Shown here one piece after another: positions 8,722 to 16,367 of a stretch of 64,000 nucleotides of DNA. The first letter of the stretch is position 1, and each line of letters opens with the position of its first letter. A model generated the notes under the pieces. That model made no database searches, was not told where the DNA came from, and was given only the letters and a program-made list of their open reading frames with translations. The translations under genes were made by a program, and so were the position numbers. Source of the DNA: Bradyrhizobium sp. dw_78 (GTDB lineage Bacteria > Pseudomonadota > Alphaproteobacteria > Rhizobiales > Xanthobacteraceae). The stretch is from the NCBI RefSeq assembly GCF_018449525.1, contig NZ_JAAVUS010000005.1:214001-278000 (forward strand), read 5' to 3'.

Positions 8722-9740
8722 TGAAACAGTTCGATCCGACCGAAAATTCAGCTTCCATCGTTTCCATCACCGACCGGGTGCGCCCGCTCGTCATCGGCAT
8801 GCCGGTGACGTCGGTGCATTTCCTGGGCGATCGCGCCGCCTTTGTCGGCGCCGAGGAAAATGTCGCGCTGGTGAGTGCCGAGGGTGAGATTTCGCAGGTC
8901 GCCGTTCATGGCGGCGGCATCCTGTGTACGGCATCCGACGGCGCGCGCCTCGTCATGGGCGGCGATGACGGCAGGCTCGTCGCGCTGGACAAGGCCGGCG
9001 AGGTCACGCTGCTGGCGACGGACCCGAAGCGGCGCTGGATCGACAATGTCGCACTACACCCGGACGGCGCGGTGGCGTGGTCGGTCGGCAAGACGGCTTT
9101 CGTCCGCGGCGGCAAGGCCGAGGACAAGTCGTTCGAGGTGCCCTCGACCGTCGGCGGGCTCGCGTTTGCGCCAAAGGGGCTGCGGCTTGCGATCGCGCAT
9201 TACAACGGCGTGACGCTGTGGTTTCCGAACATGGCCGGCAATGCCGAATTCCTCGAATGGGCGGGCTCCCATCTCGGGGTCGTGTTCAGCCCGGACAACA
9301 AATTTCTGGTCACGACGATGCACGAGCCGGCGCTGCATGGCTGGCGGCTCGCGGACCAGCGGCACATGCGCATGACCGGCTATCCCGGCCGCGTCAGGTC
9401 GATGTCATGGAGCGCCGGCGGCAAGGCGCTGGCGACTTCCGGCGCCGATACCGTGATCCTGTGGCCGTTCGCCAGCAAGGACGGCCCGATGGGCAAGCAG
9501 CCGGCGATGCTGGCGCCGCTGGCGGCGCGGGTCTCCGTCGTCGCCTGCCATCCCAAGCAGGACGTGCTCGCCGCCGGCTATAGCGACGGCACCATCCTGC
9601 TGGTGCGGCTGAATGACGGCGCGGAGATCCTGGTGCGCAAGAACGGCGCCGCGGCGGTCTCGGCGCTCGGCTGGAATGCGAAGAGCACGCTGCTTGCGTT
9701 CGCCGCCGAGGATGGCGACGCGGGTTTTGTGGAGTTGTGA
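8721..9740 (+). CDS. WD40-repeat beta-propeller protein coupled to the CobW/ZNG1 GTPase
   Basis: 339 residues, no signal peptide, so cytoplasmic. Degenerate WD40 blades recur, with turns such as DGARLVMGGDDGRLVALD, PKGLRLAIAHYNGVTLWFP, PDNKFLVTTMHEPALHGWRL, AGGKALATSGADTVILWPF and PKQDVLAAGYSDGTILLVRL, enough for a seven-blade propeller. ATG 8721 overlaps the stop of the GTPase gene by one base (TAATG), so translation is coupled. The role is unknown. By context it may be a partner or client of the zinc GTPase. The periplasmic zinc chaperone AztD of Paracoccus is also a propeller, but this protein has no export signal or His-rich N-terminus. Confidence 0.8.
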   Translation: MKQFDPTENSASIVSITDRVRPLVIGMPVTSVHFLGDRAAFVGAEENVALVSAEGEISQVAVHGGGILCTASDGARLVMGGDDGRLVALDKAGEVTLLATDPKRRWIDNVALHPDGAVAWSVGKTAFVRGGKAEDKSFEVPSTVGGLAFAPKGLRLAIAHYNGVTLWFPNMAGNAEFLEWAGSHLGVVFSPDNKFLVTTMHEPALHGWRLADQRHMRMTGYPGRVRSMSWSAGGKALATSGADTVILWPFASKDGPMGKQPAMLAPLAARVSVVACHPKQDVLAAGYSDGTILLVRLNDGAEILVRKNGAAAVSALGWNAKSTLLAFAAEDGDAGFVEL

Positions 9741-9774
9741 TAGACACCGCATACGGCCTTATTGAGAAAGCCAG

Positions 9775-10491
9775 ATGCGGTTTCTGACCACCTTTCAGCT
9801 CTATGATTTCCTCGACACGCTGGTCAGCCTGGCCAGCGCCTTCGTGCTCGGCACCCTGATCGGCGCCGAGCGGCAATACCGGCAGCGCACCGCAGGGCTT
9901 CGCACCAATGTCTTGGTCGCCGTCGGCGCGGCCGCCTTCGTCGATCTGGCGATGCATCTGTCGGGCAATGACGGCGCGGTGCGCGTGATCGCCTATGTCG
10001 TTTCCGGCATCGGCTTCCTCGGCGCCGGCGTCATCATGAAGCAGGGCATGGATGTGCGCGGCCTCAACACCGCGGCGACGCTATGGGCCTCCGCGGCCGT
10101 CGGATCCTGCGCCGGCGCCGACATGATCGCGCAGGCGGCGGCGCTGACCGTGTTCATCCTGGCCGGCAACACCCTGCTGCGTCCGCTGGTGAACGCCATC
10201 AACCGCATCCCGGTCAACGAACAGGCGCTGGAGGCGACCTACCAGTTCAAGCTCACGGTGACGCCGGAGGCGCTGCCGGACATGCGTGACCGCCTGGTGG
10301 AACGGTTGGAGAGTGCAAAATATCCGGTGGCCGATGTCGATGTCGTCGAACATGGCGACGACCTGCTGGAGATCGTTGCGACGCTGGTCAGCACCGCGAT
10401 CGAGCCGCGCGAGCTTGACGAGGTGGTGACGGACCTGGAGCGGCTGCCCGGCGTTCGCCACGCCACCTGGGAAGTCAGCACCAGGGATTAG
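9775..10491 (+). CDS. MgtC/SapB-family membrane protein
   Basis: 238 residues. The N-terminal half is the MgtC membrane domain, with LGTLIGAERQYRQRTAGLRTNVLV (about 24-47), GIGFLGAGVIMKQG and VRGLNTAATLWASAAVGSCAGA, all classical MgtC/SapB motifs. The C-terminal part (about 160-238) looks like an ACT-like cytoplasmic domain. MgtC proteins influence membrane ATPase activity and growth in low magnesium. ATG 9775 follows the zinc operon by 34 bases with no terminator seen, so it may be read through from it. Confidence 0.9.
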   Translation: MRFLTTFQLYDFLDTLVSLASAFVLGTLIGAERQYRQRTAGLRTNVLVAVGAAAFVDLAMHLSGNDGAVRVIAYVVSGIGFLGAGVIMKQGMDVRGLNTAATLWASAAVGSCAGADMIAQAAALTVFILAGNTLLRPLVNAINRIPVNEQALEATYQFKLTVTPEALPDMRDRLVERLESAKYPVADVDVVEHGDDLLEIVATLVSTAIEPRELDEVVTDLERLPGVRHATWEVSTRD

Positions 10492-10566
10492 AGCCTTCTG
10501 CCCTATTCGTGCTGGAACCATGCCTGGTTACCGCCGTTGAAAATAAAGCAGAGCGGTGGGTGCGAC

Positions 10567-10908
10567 ATGATCCCGGAAGAGAAGAGGCACATTTACAGGC
10601 GTGAGTTGCTGATCGCATCCGTCATGACCGTGGCGGGGTTTGCGATATCCGGCCTCTCGCTTGCTGAAATTGTTATTCAAGATCGGTCGCATGTCGCGCA
10701 GGCGACGCCGCCGTTGCAGGGCTCTCCGGCGCCTGCGACTGAGGACAAGGCCCCCGCGGAGTCAAAGCCCGGCGGCGAGCGGCCGACCACGCCGGCGCCC
10801 GAGCCCGCGCGCCCCGATTCGCAGGCGCAACAGCAGGGCGCCGCCTCTGCGCTGCCGCCGGCCCCGGCCGAAAAGACCGCGCGGCCGATCCAGCCGAAGC
10901 AACAATGA
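10567..10908 (+). CDS. Single-pass membrane protein with Pro/Ala-rich tail, unknown function
   Basis: 113 residues from ATG 10567, preceded by GCGGTGGG; an in-frame TTG at 10537 would add ten residues. A short basic N-terminus (EEKRHIYRRE) is followed by one membrane helix (about 15-37) and then a low-complexity tail rich in Pro, Ala, Gln and Glu with no cysteines. The topology suggests a cytoplasmic N-terminus and a periplasmic tail. I recognise no domain. Confidence 0.6.
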   Translation: MIPEEKRHIYRRELLIASVMTVAGFAISGLSLAEIVIQDRSHVAQATPPLQGSPAPATEDKAPAESKPGGERPTTPAPEPARPDSQAQQQGAASALPPAPAEKTARPIQPKQQ

Positions 10909-10920
10909 TTCCGTAGCTCG

Positions 10921-11019
10921 CCGTCATTCCGGGATGCGCCGAAGGCGCAGACCCGGAATCCGGAGATTACGGCATGAGATTCCGAGTCTGCTCGCTTTGC
11001 GCGCATCCCGGAATGACGG
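10921..11019. repeat. Palindromic intergenic repeat (CGTCATTCCGGG family)
   Basis: Arms CCGTCATTCCGGGATGCGC and its inverse complement bracket a short spacer and lie between two convergent genes. A shorter relative occurs at 61391-61439, and a half-copy (CCGTCATTCCGGGTTGG) lies near 56009. This is a REP-like palindrome family of Bradyrhizobium-type genomes, able to form a long hairpin that could end both converging transcripts. Confidence 0.7.
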
Positions 11020-11027
11020 TGATGTCC

Positions 11028-12458
11028 CTACCGCACCAATATATTCCGGAACTGCCAGGGATCGCTGCTGTCGATGTCTTCCGGAAACAGGCCGGGCCGG
11101 TCGTTGAGCGGCGTCCAGTCGGTGTAATAGCCCTTCACCGGTCCGAGATAGGGCGTCTGGATTTCGAGGCAGCGGCGGAAATCCATCTCGTCGGCCTCGA
11201 CGATGCCGGCTTCCGGATTTTCCAGCGCCCACACCATGCCGGCAAGCACCGCCGACGACACCTGCATGCCGGTCGCGTTCTGATAGGGCGCGACCCGCCG
11301 CGTCTCCTCGATCGAGAGCTGCGAGCCGTACCAATAGGCGTTCTTGCCGTGGCCGTAGAGCAGCACGCCGAGTTCGTCGATGCCGTCGACGATCTCGTTT
11401 TCGTCGAGAATGTGCCATTCCGGCTGCATCTTGCCGGCCGCGCCGAAGATCTCGTGCAGCGACAGCACCGCGTCGTTGGCCGGGTGATAGGCGTAGTGGC
11501 AGGTCGGCCGGTACACCACGTTCTGGCCGTCGCGCACCGTGAAATAATCGGCGATCGAGATCGATTCATTATGGGTGACGAGGAAGCCGTATTGCGCGCC
11601 CGGCGTCGGGCACCAGGAGCGCACGCGGGTATTGGCGCCCGGTTGCAGCAGATAGATCGCGGCCTGGCAGCCGGTCTCGTGCTTGCGGCCGTTCTCCGGC
11701 ATCCATTTCTCATGCGTGCCCCAGCCGAGCTCGGCCGGCTGCATGCCCTCGGAAACGAAACCTTCCACCGACCAGGTGTTGACGAATACGTTCATCGGTT
11801 TCGGCTTCTTCGCGCGCTGGGTGTCGCGCTCGGCGATGTGGATGCCCTTGACGCCAAGCTTGTGGGCGAGCTGGCCCCAGCCTTCGCGGCTCTTCGGCTC
11901 GTTGAACGGGGTGTTGGTGTCGCGGGCGATGTCGAGCAGCGCCTGCTTGACGAACCAGGACACCATGCCGGGATTGGCGCCGCAGGTCGATACCGCGGTC
12001 GTGCCGCCCGGGCTCTTGTGCTTGGCCGCGAGCAGCGTCTCGCGCAGCGCGTAATTCGAGCGTTTCTCGGGGCCCATGTTCTTGTCGAAATAGAAGCCGA
12101 GCCACGGTTCGACGACGGTGTCGATGTAGAGCGCGCCGATTTCGCGGCACATCGTCATGATGTCGACCGAGGAGGTGTCCACCGACAGGTTGACGCAAAA
12201 GCCCTGGCCGCCGCCCGCGGTCAGCAGCGGCACCAGCAGCTCGCGGTAATTGTCGCGGGTGACGGACTGCTTGATGAAGCGCACGCCGTGCTGCTTGGCG
12301 AGTTCGCCGTCCTCATGCGGATCGATGATGACGAAACGCGACTTGTCATAGTCGAAATGCCGCTCGATCAGCGGCAAGGTGCCTTTGCCGATCGAGCCGA
12401 AGCCGATTATGACGATGGGGCCGGAAATCTTGGCGTGGATTGGCGCGGGCGGGCTCAT
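11028..12458 (-). CDS. hss: Homospermidine synthase
   Basis: 476 residues, the length of the bacterial enzyme from Blastochloris viridis. It makes sym-homospermidine from putrescine, the main polyamine of many alphaproteobacteria. The N-terminal Rossmann motif PIVIIGFGSIGKGTLPLI (14-31) binds NAD. VDTSSVDIM, TVVEPWLGFYFD and STCGANPGMVSWFVKQALLD match the bacterial Hss active-site region. ATG 12458 begins MSPPAPIHAKI. The putrescine-forming ornithine decarboxylase is 1.7 kb away on the same strand, so the two steps of the pathway are neighbours although not one operon. Confidence 0.93.
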   Translation of the reverse strand: MSPPAPIHAKISGPIVIIGFGSIGKGTLPLIERHFDYDKSRFVIIDPHEDGELAKQHGVRFIKQSVTRDNYRELLVPLLTAGGGQGFCVNLSVDTSSVDIMTMCREIGALYIDTVVEPWLGFYFDKNMGPEKRSNYALRETLLAAKHKSPGGTTAVSTCGANPGMVSWFVKQALLDIARDTNTPFNEPKSREGWGQLAHKLGVKGIHIAERDTQRAKKPKPMNVFVNTWSVEGFVSEGMQPAELGWGTHEKWMPENGRKHETGCQAAIYLLQPGANTRVRSWCPTPGAQYGFLVTHNESISIADYFTVRDGQNVVYRPTCHYAYHPANDAVLSLHEIFGAAGKMQPEWHILDENEIVDGIDELGVLLYGHGKNAYWYGSQLSIEETRRVAPYQNATGMQVSSAVLAGMVWALENPEAGIVEADEMDFRRCLEIQTPYLGPVKGYYTDWTPLNDRPGLFPEDIDSSDPWQFRNILVR

Positions 12459-12495
12459 GAATGGTTCTCCAGCTGGTCTTGGTTGTCAGGGGAAA

Positions 12496-12885
12496 TCAGG
12501 CGGGCCGTCGCTTAGCGGTCACTTCAATCTCGATCTTCATCTCGGGCTTGAGCAAGTGAGCGACCACCAGAAGGGTTGCAGCCGGGCGGATCTCGCCGAG
12601 ATATTCGCCGCAGACCGCGAACACGGCGTCTGCATCCGCAGGCTGGGTGACGTAATAGGTCGCGCGGACGATATCGGTCAGCGCGAAACCGCCTTCTTTC
12701 AACGCGGCCGCGATGGTCTTGAAGCAGTTTCGTGTCTGGCCCGTGACATCGGCCGGCATCGTCATGGTCGTGTAATCATAGCCGGCGGTGCCCGAAACGA
12801 AGGCAAAATCGCCGTCGACGACGGCGCGGCTGTAGCCGGCGGTCTTTTCAAACGGAGAGCCGGTGGAAATGAGACGACGTGACAT
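12496..12885 (-). CDS. RidA-family protein (YjgF/YER057c/UK114)
   Basis: 129 residues, the standard length. RidA proteins form trimers that hydrolyse reactive enamines/imines made by PLP enzymes. Family features include FAFVSGTAGYDYTTMTMP (about 27-44), TRNCFKTIAAALKEGG and VRATYYVT. The invariant Arg of true RidA occurs within IRPAATLLVVAHL, and VAHLLKPEMKIEIEVTA is the C-terminal signature. It lies upstream of hss (37-base gap, same strand) and may be co-transcribed with it. Members with this C-terminus are often not canonical RidA. Confidence 0.88.
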   Translation of the reverse strand: MSRRLISTGSPFEKTAGYSRAVVDGDFAFVSGTAGYDYTTMTMPADVTGQTRNCFKTIAAALKEGGFALTDIVRATYYVTQPADADAVFAVCGEYLGEIRPAATLLVVAHLLKPEMKIEIEVTAKRRPA

Positions 12886-12926
12886 TCAGGACCTCGATTT
12901 AAGAACAGAACACAGGTGGTGCCGAT

Positions 12927-13047
12927 AGAGCTTCGGTCTTGATCCAGTCAGAACCAAAGCTCGCTCTTTTTATTTTAACTTGTTTTCGTCGCGCGAACCG
13001 GAAGCCCCCCGGATCAATAAGTCCGGGGCAGGCTTTCGTTCGAAACC
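12927..13047. repeat. Mosaic intergenic repeat, copy A (TAGAGCGTTTTCGAGC family)
   Basis: Diverged member of a family with five copies in this window. It contains the reverse form of the family: a GGTTCTGA/TCAGAACC-type block, a degenerate GTTTTC-N-GCGCGAACCGG block, an inserted CCCCCGGATCAATAAGTCCGGGG piece, then GCAGGCTTTCGTTCGAAA. Copy B at 36545-36627 shares the CCGGGGCAGGCTTTCG piece. Confidence 0.55.
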
Positions 13048-13061
13048 GCGATGGCCTTTGG

Positions 13062-13250
13062 CTATCGCACGGCGAACGAGATGTCACGCCGGGCGCGGGC
13101 GCGCAGCCGGTTCCGGCGGCGCGTCAGTACATCCCTGACGATCATGACCGCGATCATGACCAGCAGGAGGGTGGTGATGGTGCTGCGGACGCGCAAATCC
13201 TCGGCGCCGCGCATGGCGGATGGGGTAAGCAGCATAATCTTGGCAATCAT
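13062..13250 (-). CDS. Small single-pass membrane protein, translationally coupled to the GNAT gene
   Basis: 62 residues. ATG at 13250 overlaps the stop of the upstream GNAT gene by four bases (ATGA), the classic sign of coupled translation, which is the main reason for accepting it. The middle (TITTLLLVMIAVMIV, about 25-39) is a membrane helix, followed by an Arg-rich tail (RDVLTRRRNRLRARARRD) that should stay in the cytosol. No family recognised. Confidence 0.55.
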   Translation of the reverse strand: MIAKIMLLTPSAMRGAEDLRVRSTITTLLLVMIAVMIVRDVLTRRRNRLRARARRDISFAVR

Positions 13251-14014
13251 GCCGCGGTCGGTATCAGCCGCGCCGCGTTCCTCGCCCGCGAAGCTTTAAG
13301 CTTGGGCGCCGGGGCGCCGGTCGGCACGATCATGCCCCAGGCGCCGTCCAGCGCGTTTTTGCGCAGTTCGAGGCCGAGCAGGCGGTCGCGCTCGAACGGG
13401 CCGGGCAGCGACAACTCGCCGGTCTTGAGCGGCGAGAAGCCGAAGCGGGCGTAGTAGGGCGCATCGCCCAGCAGAATCACCGCGCCGTGGCCAAGCGCCT
13501 TCGCCGCCGCGAGTGCCTCGTCCATCAGCGCGGCCCCGACGCCGAGCTTGCGGTAGTCGTTGTCTACCGCCAGCGGGCCGAGCATCAGCGCCGGGATGCC
13601 CCCGGCGCTGACGTGCCACAACCGCACGGTTCCGACCAGGCGTGTGGCGTTTCGGAAACTCCCCACACCCTCGCGGCACGCACCTTCTGGGGAATTTCCG
13701 AAAGAATCGCCACACGCAAACGTTAAGTCTGCTGTTGTCCCGATCGAATTCGAAGTTCGCTCCCGGTCTTGGGGCAGGCACTGCGAACTTCGAATTCGGG
13801 ACAACAGCCCCCGCGCCACGGCCGACAGGGCAAGGCCTTCGGCAGGCGCGCGTCCGTCGCGCAGGCGCTGGCAGGTGCGCAGCTGGCGGTTCGCGCCAAA
13901 GCAGGCATCCAGCAGGGCTTCGCGCGCAACGACGTCCGATGCCCGTTCCGCACGGATCGCGAACGGAGCGGCATTCGGGATGAGGGCAACATGGGTCTTC
14001 CGCAAAGCAGTCAT
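13247..14014 (-). CDS. GNAT N-acetyltransferase with an in-frame palindromic insertion
   Basis: 255 residues. N-terminus IRAERASDVVAREALLDACFG and C-terminal half RLVGTVRLWHVSAGG, LGPLAVDNDYRKLGVGAALMDEALAAAKALG (acetyl-CoA loop) and YARFGFSPLKTGELSLPGPF match rhizobial GNAT proteins of about 195-200 residues. Between ALSAV (about 65) and RLVGTVRL (about 126) the protein carries some 58 extra residues that look unlike any domain. The DNA coding for them is two back-to-back palindromes (13642-13715 and 13731-13807). The insertion keeps the frame. Whether the enzyme still folds is unknown; the extra segment would sit in a loop before the central sheet. Confidence 0.85.
   Translation of the reverse strand: MTALRKTHVALIPNAAPFAIRAERASDVVAREALLDACFGANRQLRTCQRLRDGRAPAEGLALSAVARGLLSRIRSSQCLPQDRERTSNSIGTTADLTFACGDSFGNSPEGACREGVGSFRNATRLVGTVRLWHVSAGGIPALMLGPLAVDNDYRKLGVGAALMDEALAAAKALGHGAVILLGDAPYYARFGFSPLKTGELSLPGPFERDRLLGLELRKNALDGAWGMIVPTGAPAPKLKASRARNAARLIPTAA
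13642..13807. repeat. Double palindromic element inserted inside the GNAT coding sequence
   Basis: Palindrome 1: arms GTGTGGCGTTTCGGAAACTC (from 13642) and the matching GAATTTCCGAAAGAATCGCC (ending in CACAC at 13715), with small bulges. Palindrome 2: GCTGTTGTCCCG followed by GAATTCGAAGTTCGC (13731-13760) pairs with GCGAACTTCGAATTCGGG followed by ACAACAGC (13783-13807); the left arm has four extra bases. Together they span 166 bases. Structures like this belong to REP/BIME-type elements and are normally intergenic. Confidence 0.75.
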
Positions 14015-14140
14015 GGCACGTCAGTCCTCGCCTCCAACGGCGGTTGATGCCGCGGAGAAGCGTTGTGCGTAATTCGAATGACGGGGATGGGAGCCGGCTA
14101 TGCCGGCTCCCGACTATTCAGGCCTTCAGTGGAGGCCGGA

Positions 14141-15283
14141 TCAGATGTGGTAGGTCTTCAGCGGGGGAATGCCGTTGAAGGCCACCGACGAGTAGGTCGA
14201 CGTATAGGCGCCGGTGCCTTCGATCAGCAGCTTGTCGCCGATCTCGAGCGTCACCGGGAGCGGATACGGCATCTTCTCGTACAGCACGTCGGCGGAATCG
14301 CAGGTCGGGCCCGCGACCACGCACGGCGTCATCTCGGCGCCGTCATGCGGCGTGCGGATGGCGTAGCGGATCGACTCGTCCATGGTCTCGGCGAGACCGC
14401 CGAACTTGCCGATGTCCAGGTACACCCAGCGCACCTCGTCCTCGTCGCTCTTCTTCGAGATCAGAACGACTTCGGTCTCGATGATGCCGGCATTTCCGAC
14501 CATGCCGCGTCCCGGCTCGATGATGGTCTCCGGGATCTGGTTGCCGAAATGCTTGCGCAGCGCACGGAAGATCGAGCGGCCGTACTGCACGACCGGCGGC
14601 ACGTCCTTGAGGTACTTGGTCGGGAATCCGCCGCCCATATTGACCATGGACAGGTTGATCCCGCGCTCGGCGCAGTCACGGAACACGGTCGAGGCCATCG
14701 CCAGCGCGCGGTCCCATGCCTTCACCTTGCGCTGCTGCGAGCCGACATGGAACGAGATGCCGCACGGCTCCAGGCCCAGGCGCTTGGCGAGGTCGAGCAC
14801 CTCGACCGCCATTTCCGGATCGCAGCCGAACTTGCGCGACAGCGGCCATTCGGCGCCTGCGCAATCATAGAGGATGCGGCAGAACACCTTGGCGCCGGGG
14901 GCGGCACGGGCGACCTTCTCGACCTCGGCGGCGCAATCGACCGCGAACAGGCGAATGCCGAGCGCGAAGGCGCGCGCGATGTCGCGCTCCTTCTTGATCG
15001 TATTGCCGAAGGAGATGCGGTCCGGCGTCGCGCCTGCGGCCAGCGCCATTTCGATCTCGGCCACCGTCGCGGTGTCGAAGCACGAGCCCATCGAGGCCAG
15101 CAGCGACAGCACTTCCGGCGCGGGGTTGGCCTTCACCGCGTAGAACACGCGGCTGTCCGGCAGCGCCTTGGCGAAGGTCTGATAGTTGTCGCGCACGACT
15201 TCGAGGTCGACGACGAGGCACGGCTCGGTGTCGAGGCCCTCGCTGCGGCGGAGACGCAGGAATTCCTGAATACGTTCGGTCAT
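14141..15283 (-). CDS. odc: Ornithine (lysine/ornithine) decarboxylase, fold-type III PLP enzyme
   Basis: 380 residues. It decarboxylates ornithine to putrescine in the cytosol and feeds homospermidine synthase. The PLP lysine is K51 in VFYAVKANP. FDTATVAEIEMAL, SFHVGSQ, NMGGGFPTKY, EPGRGMVG and the active-site Cys in GPTCDSADV (about 325) are all typical of eukaryotic-type ODC rather than the large bacterial SpeC/SpeF type. Start ATG 15283 is preceded by GGAGGG; the frame is open 300 bases further upstream but that translation is not protein-like. Some rhizobial members also accept lysine. Confidence 0.92.
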   Translation of the reverse strand: MTERIQEFLRLRRSEGLDTEPCLVVDLEVVRDNYQTFAKALPDSRVFYAVKANPAPEVLSLLASMGSCFDTATVAEIEMALAAGATPDRISFGNTIKKERDIARAFALGIRLFAVDCAAEVEKVARAAPGAKVFCRILYDCAGAEWPLSRKFGCDPEMAVEVLDLAKRLGLEPCGISFHVGSQQRKVKAWDRALAMASTVFRDCAERGINLSMVNMGGGFPTKYLKDVPPVVQYGRSIFRALRKHFGNQIPETIIEPGRGMVGNAGIIETEVVLISKKSDEDEVRWVYLDIGKFGGLAETMDESIRYAIRTPHDGAEMTPCVVAGPTCDSADVLYEKMPYPLPVTLEIGDKLLIEGTGAYTSTYSSVAFNGIPPLKTYHI

Positions 15284-15705
15284 AGCACCCTCCAAACGGC
15301 CCAGCGACGGGACCCGTTCAAAATGATTCCCGGACATGAGTGCTTTGGCGTTGCCGCACGATGGAGACGCGACAAGCCTCGAACTCAAGATCCGAATTGT
15401 GCTGCCGTGGATTGGTCGGGAATTTCCCGCCCGCACACCTGGCAATGAAGGACAAGCCTTTTCAGTAGCCCGCGCCGGCGGTGGAATGCCGGTAGAGACC
15501 AAAAAAGCCCGATCCGTCGTTGCTTTAAGTCGCGTCCCCCGTGGAGAGCGGGGTGCGCCGGTTCGCCTCCGGCTGCCAGTCACGGTTGCAAGGAGCGAAG
15601 CACCTTCAGCGGCATCCCTGGAGAGAGATGCTGGCCTCTCAAGCTTTCGTCGGCTTGAGCGACCCTCGGTTCTTCATCCCTTGGCGGCTGTCCGGCCTCT
15701 TGTCC
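15284..15705 (-). promoter_or_regulatory. Long structured 5' leader of odc, possible speF-type leader RNA
   Basis: No gene is visible in the 690 bases between odc and the next gene. The odc-proximal 420 bases are rich in hairpins when read on the minus strand: CTCAAGC/GCTTGAG (15638-15659), a GCATC/GGATGC stem nearby, TCCGG/CCGGA (about 15689-15706) and CCCCG/CGGGG (15535-15553), the last followed downstream by a run of six U (15501-15506). A conserved speF leader RNA is known before ornithine decarboxylase genes of alphaproteobacteria. I propose this is a member, but could not check the consensus. In 15706-15976 I see nothing further. Confidence 0.4.
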
Positions 15706-15976
15706 GGATACCTACCGACTGACACACGACCACAGGCACGTGCGAAATTGGGCAAGAACGCAAATAGGGTTTTTGAAACCGCGGTGCAAGATTTTTTTTC
15801 CCACGCGGGTCAAATTTTTGCGTGCGAGCGCGTACACGCCGCCGAGTCTGAACAACTGTTAAGTTTCTTTAATGCGGCGGGGACATCGGCAGCGAAGCTG
15901 CCGAGCACACGAAGCCTGTAGCGCAAGGCTTTCCTGTCTTTAGAAGGCTTTCTTGCGTCAAAAGGCCTTCACGCGT

Positions 15977-16237
15977 TCAAGCGCGCCGCGAGAACGGCTC
16001 GACGCGCTGCGCGCCGCGGATGAACGCGATCATGACGAAGACGCCGGCGACGAACAGCAGGGCTTGCAGGATGTGCGCGCCGGTGTCCTCGAGGCCGAAC
16101 AGGATCGCGAGCGCCCAGCCGCCGGCGAACGCCGCGCCGAACACTTCGGCGCCGATCAGGATCGCCGCACTGATGACGGTGACGACGCTGGGCCAGGCGA
16201 TCGCGCGCGCGGGGGTCGGTGAAGGCTGTGAGCTCAT
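15977..16237 (-). CDS. Small two-helix membrane protein, unknown function
   Basis: 86 residues, ATG at 16237. Two hydrophobic helices are plain: VVTVISAAILIGAEVFGAAFAGGWALAILFGL (about 18-49) and AHILQALLFVAGVFVMIAFI (about 54-73), with a short basic C-terminus. The codon bias matches the neighbours, supporting a real gene. Divergent from dcp. Not recognised. Confidence 0.7.
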   Translation of the reverse strand: MSSQPSPTPARAIAWPSVVTVISAAILIGAEVFGAAFAGGWALAILFGLEDTGAHILQALLFVAGVFVMIAFIRGAQRVEPFSRRA

Positions 16238-16367
16238 CGGAAAGGGTCCTGTTTGAGGGGCGCAATCTCTCCGAAAAGGCCCCTGCTATCAAGCACAAAA
16301 GGCCCAAAAACGCCCGTCGCGTGCTATAATCCCACCAAACCCAATCATGGCGAAAACGGGAATTGTG

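Noticed and set aside
15284..15583. An N-terminal extension of about 100 codons for the ornithine decarboxylase.
   Set aside because: The translation is Arg/Pro/Ser-rich and unlike the family; ATG 15283 has GGAGGG and gives the normal start. The region is better seen as leader RNA.
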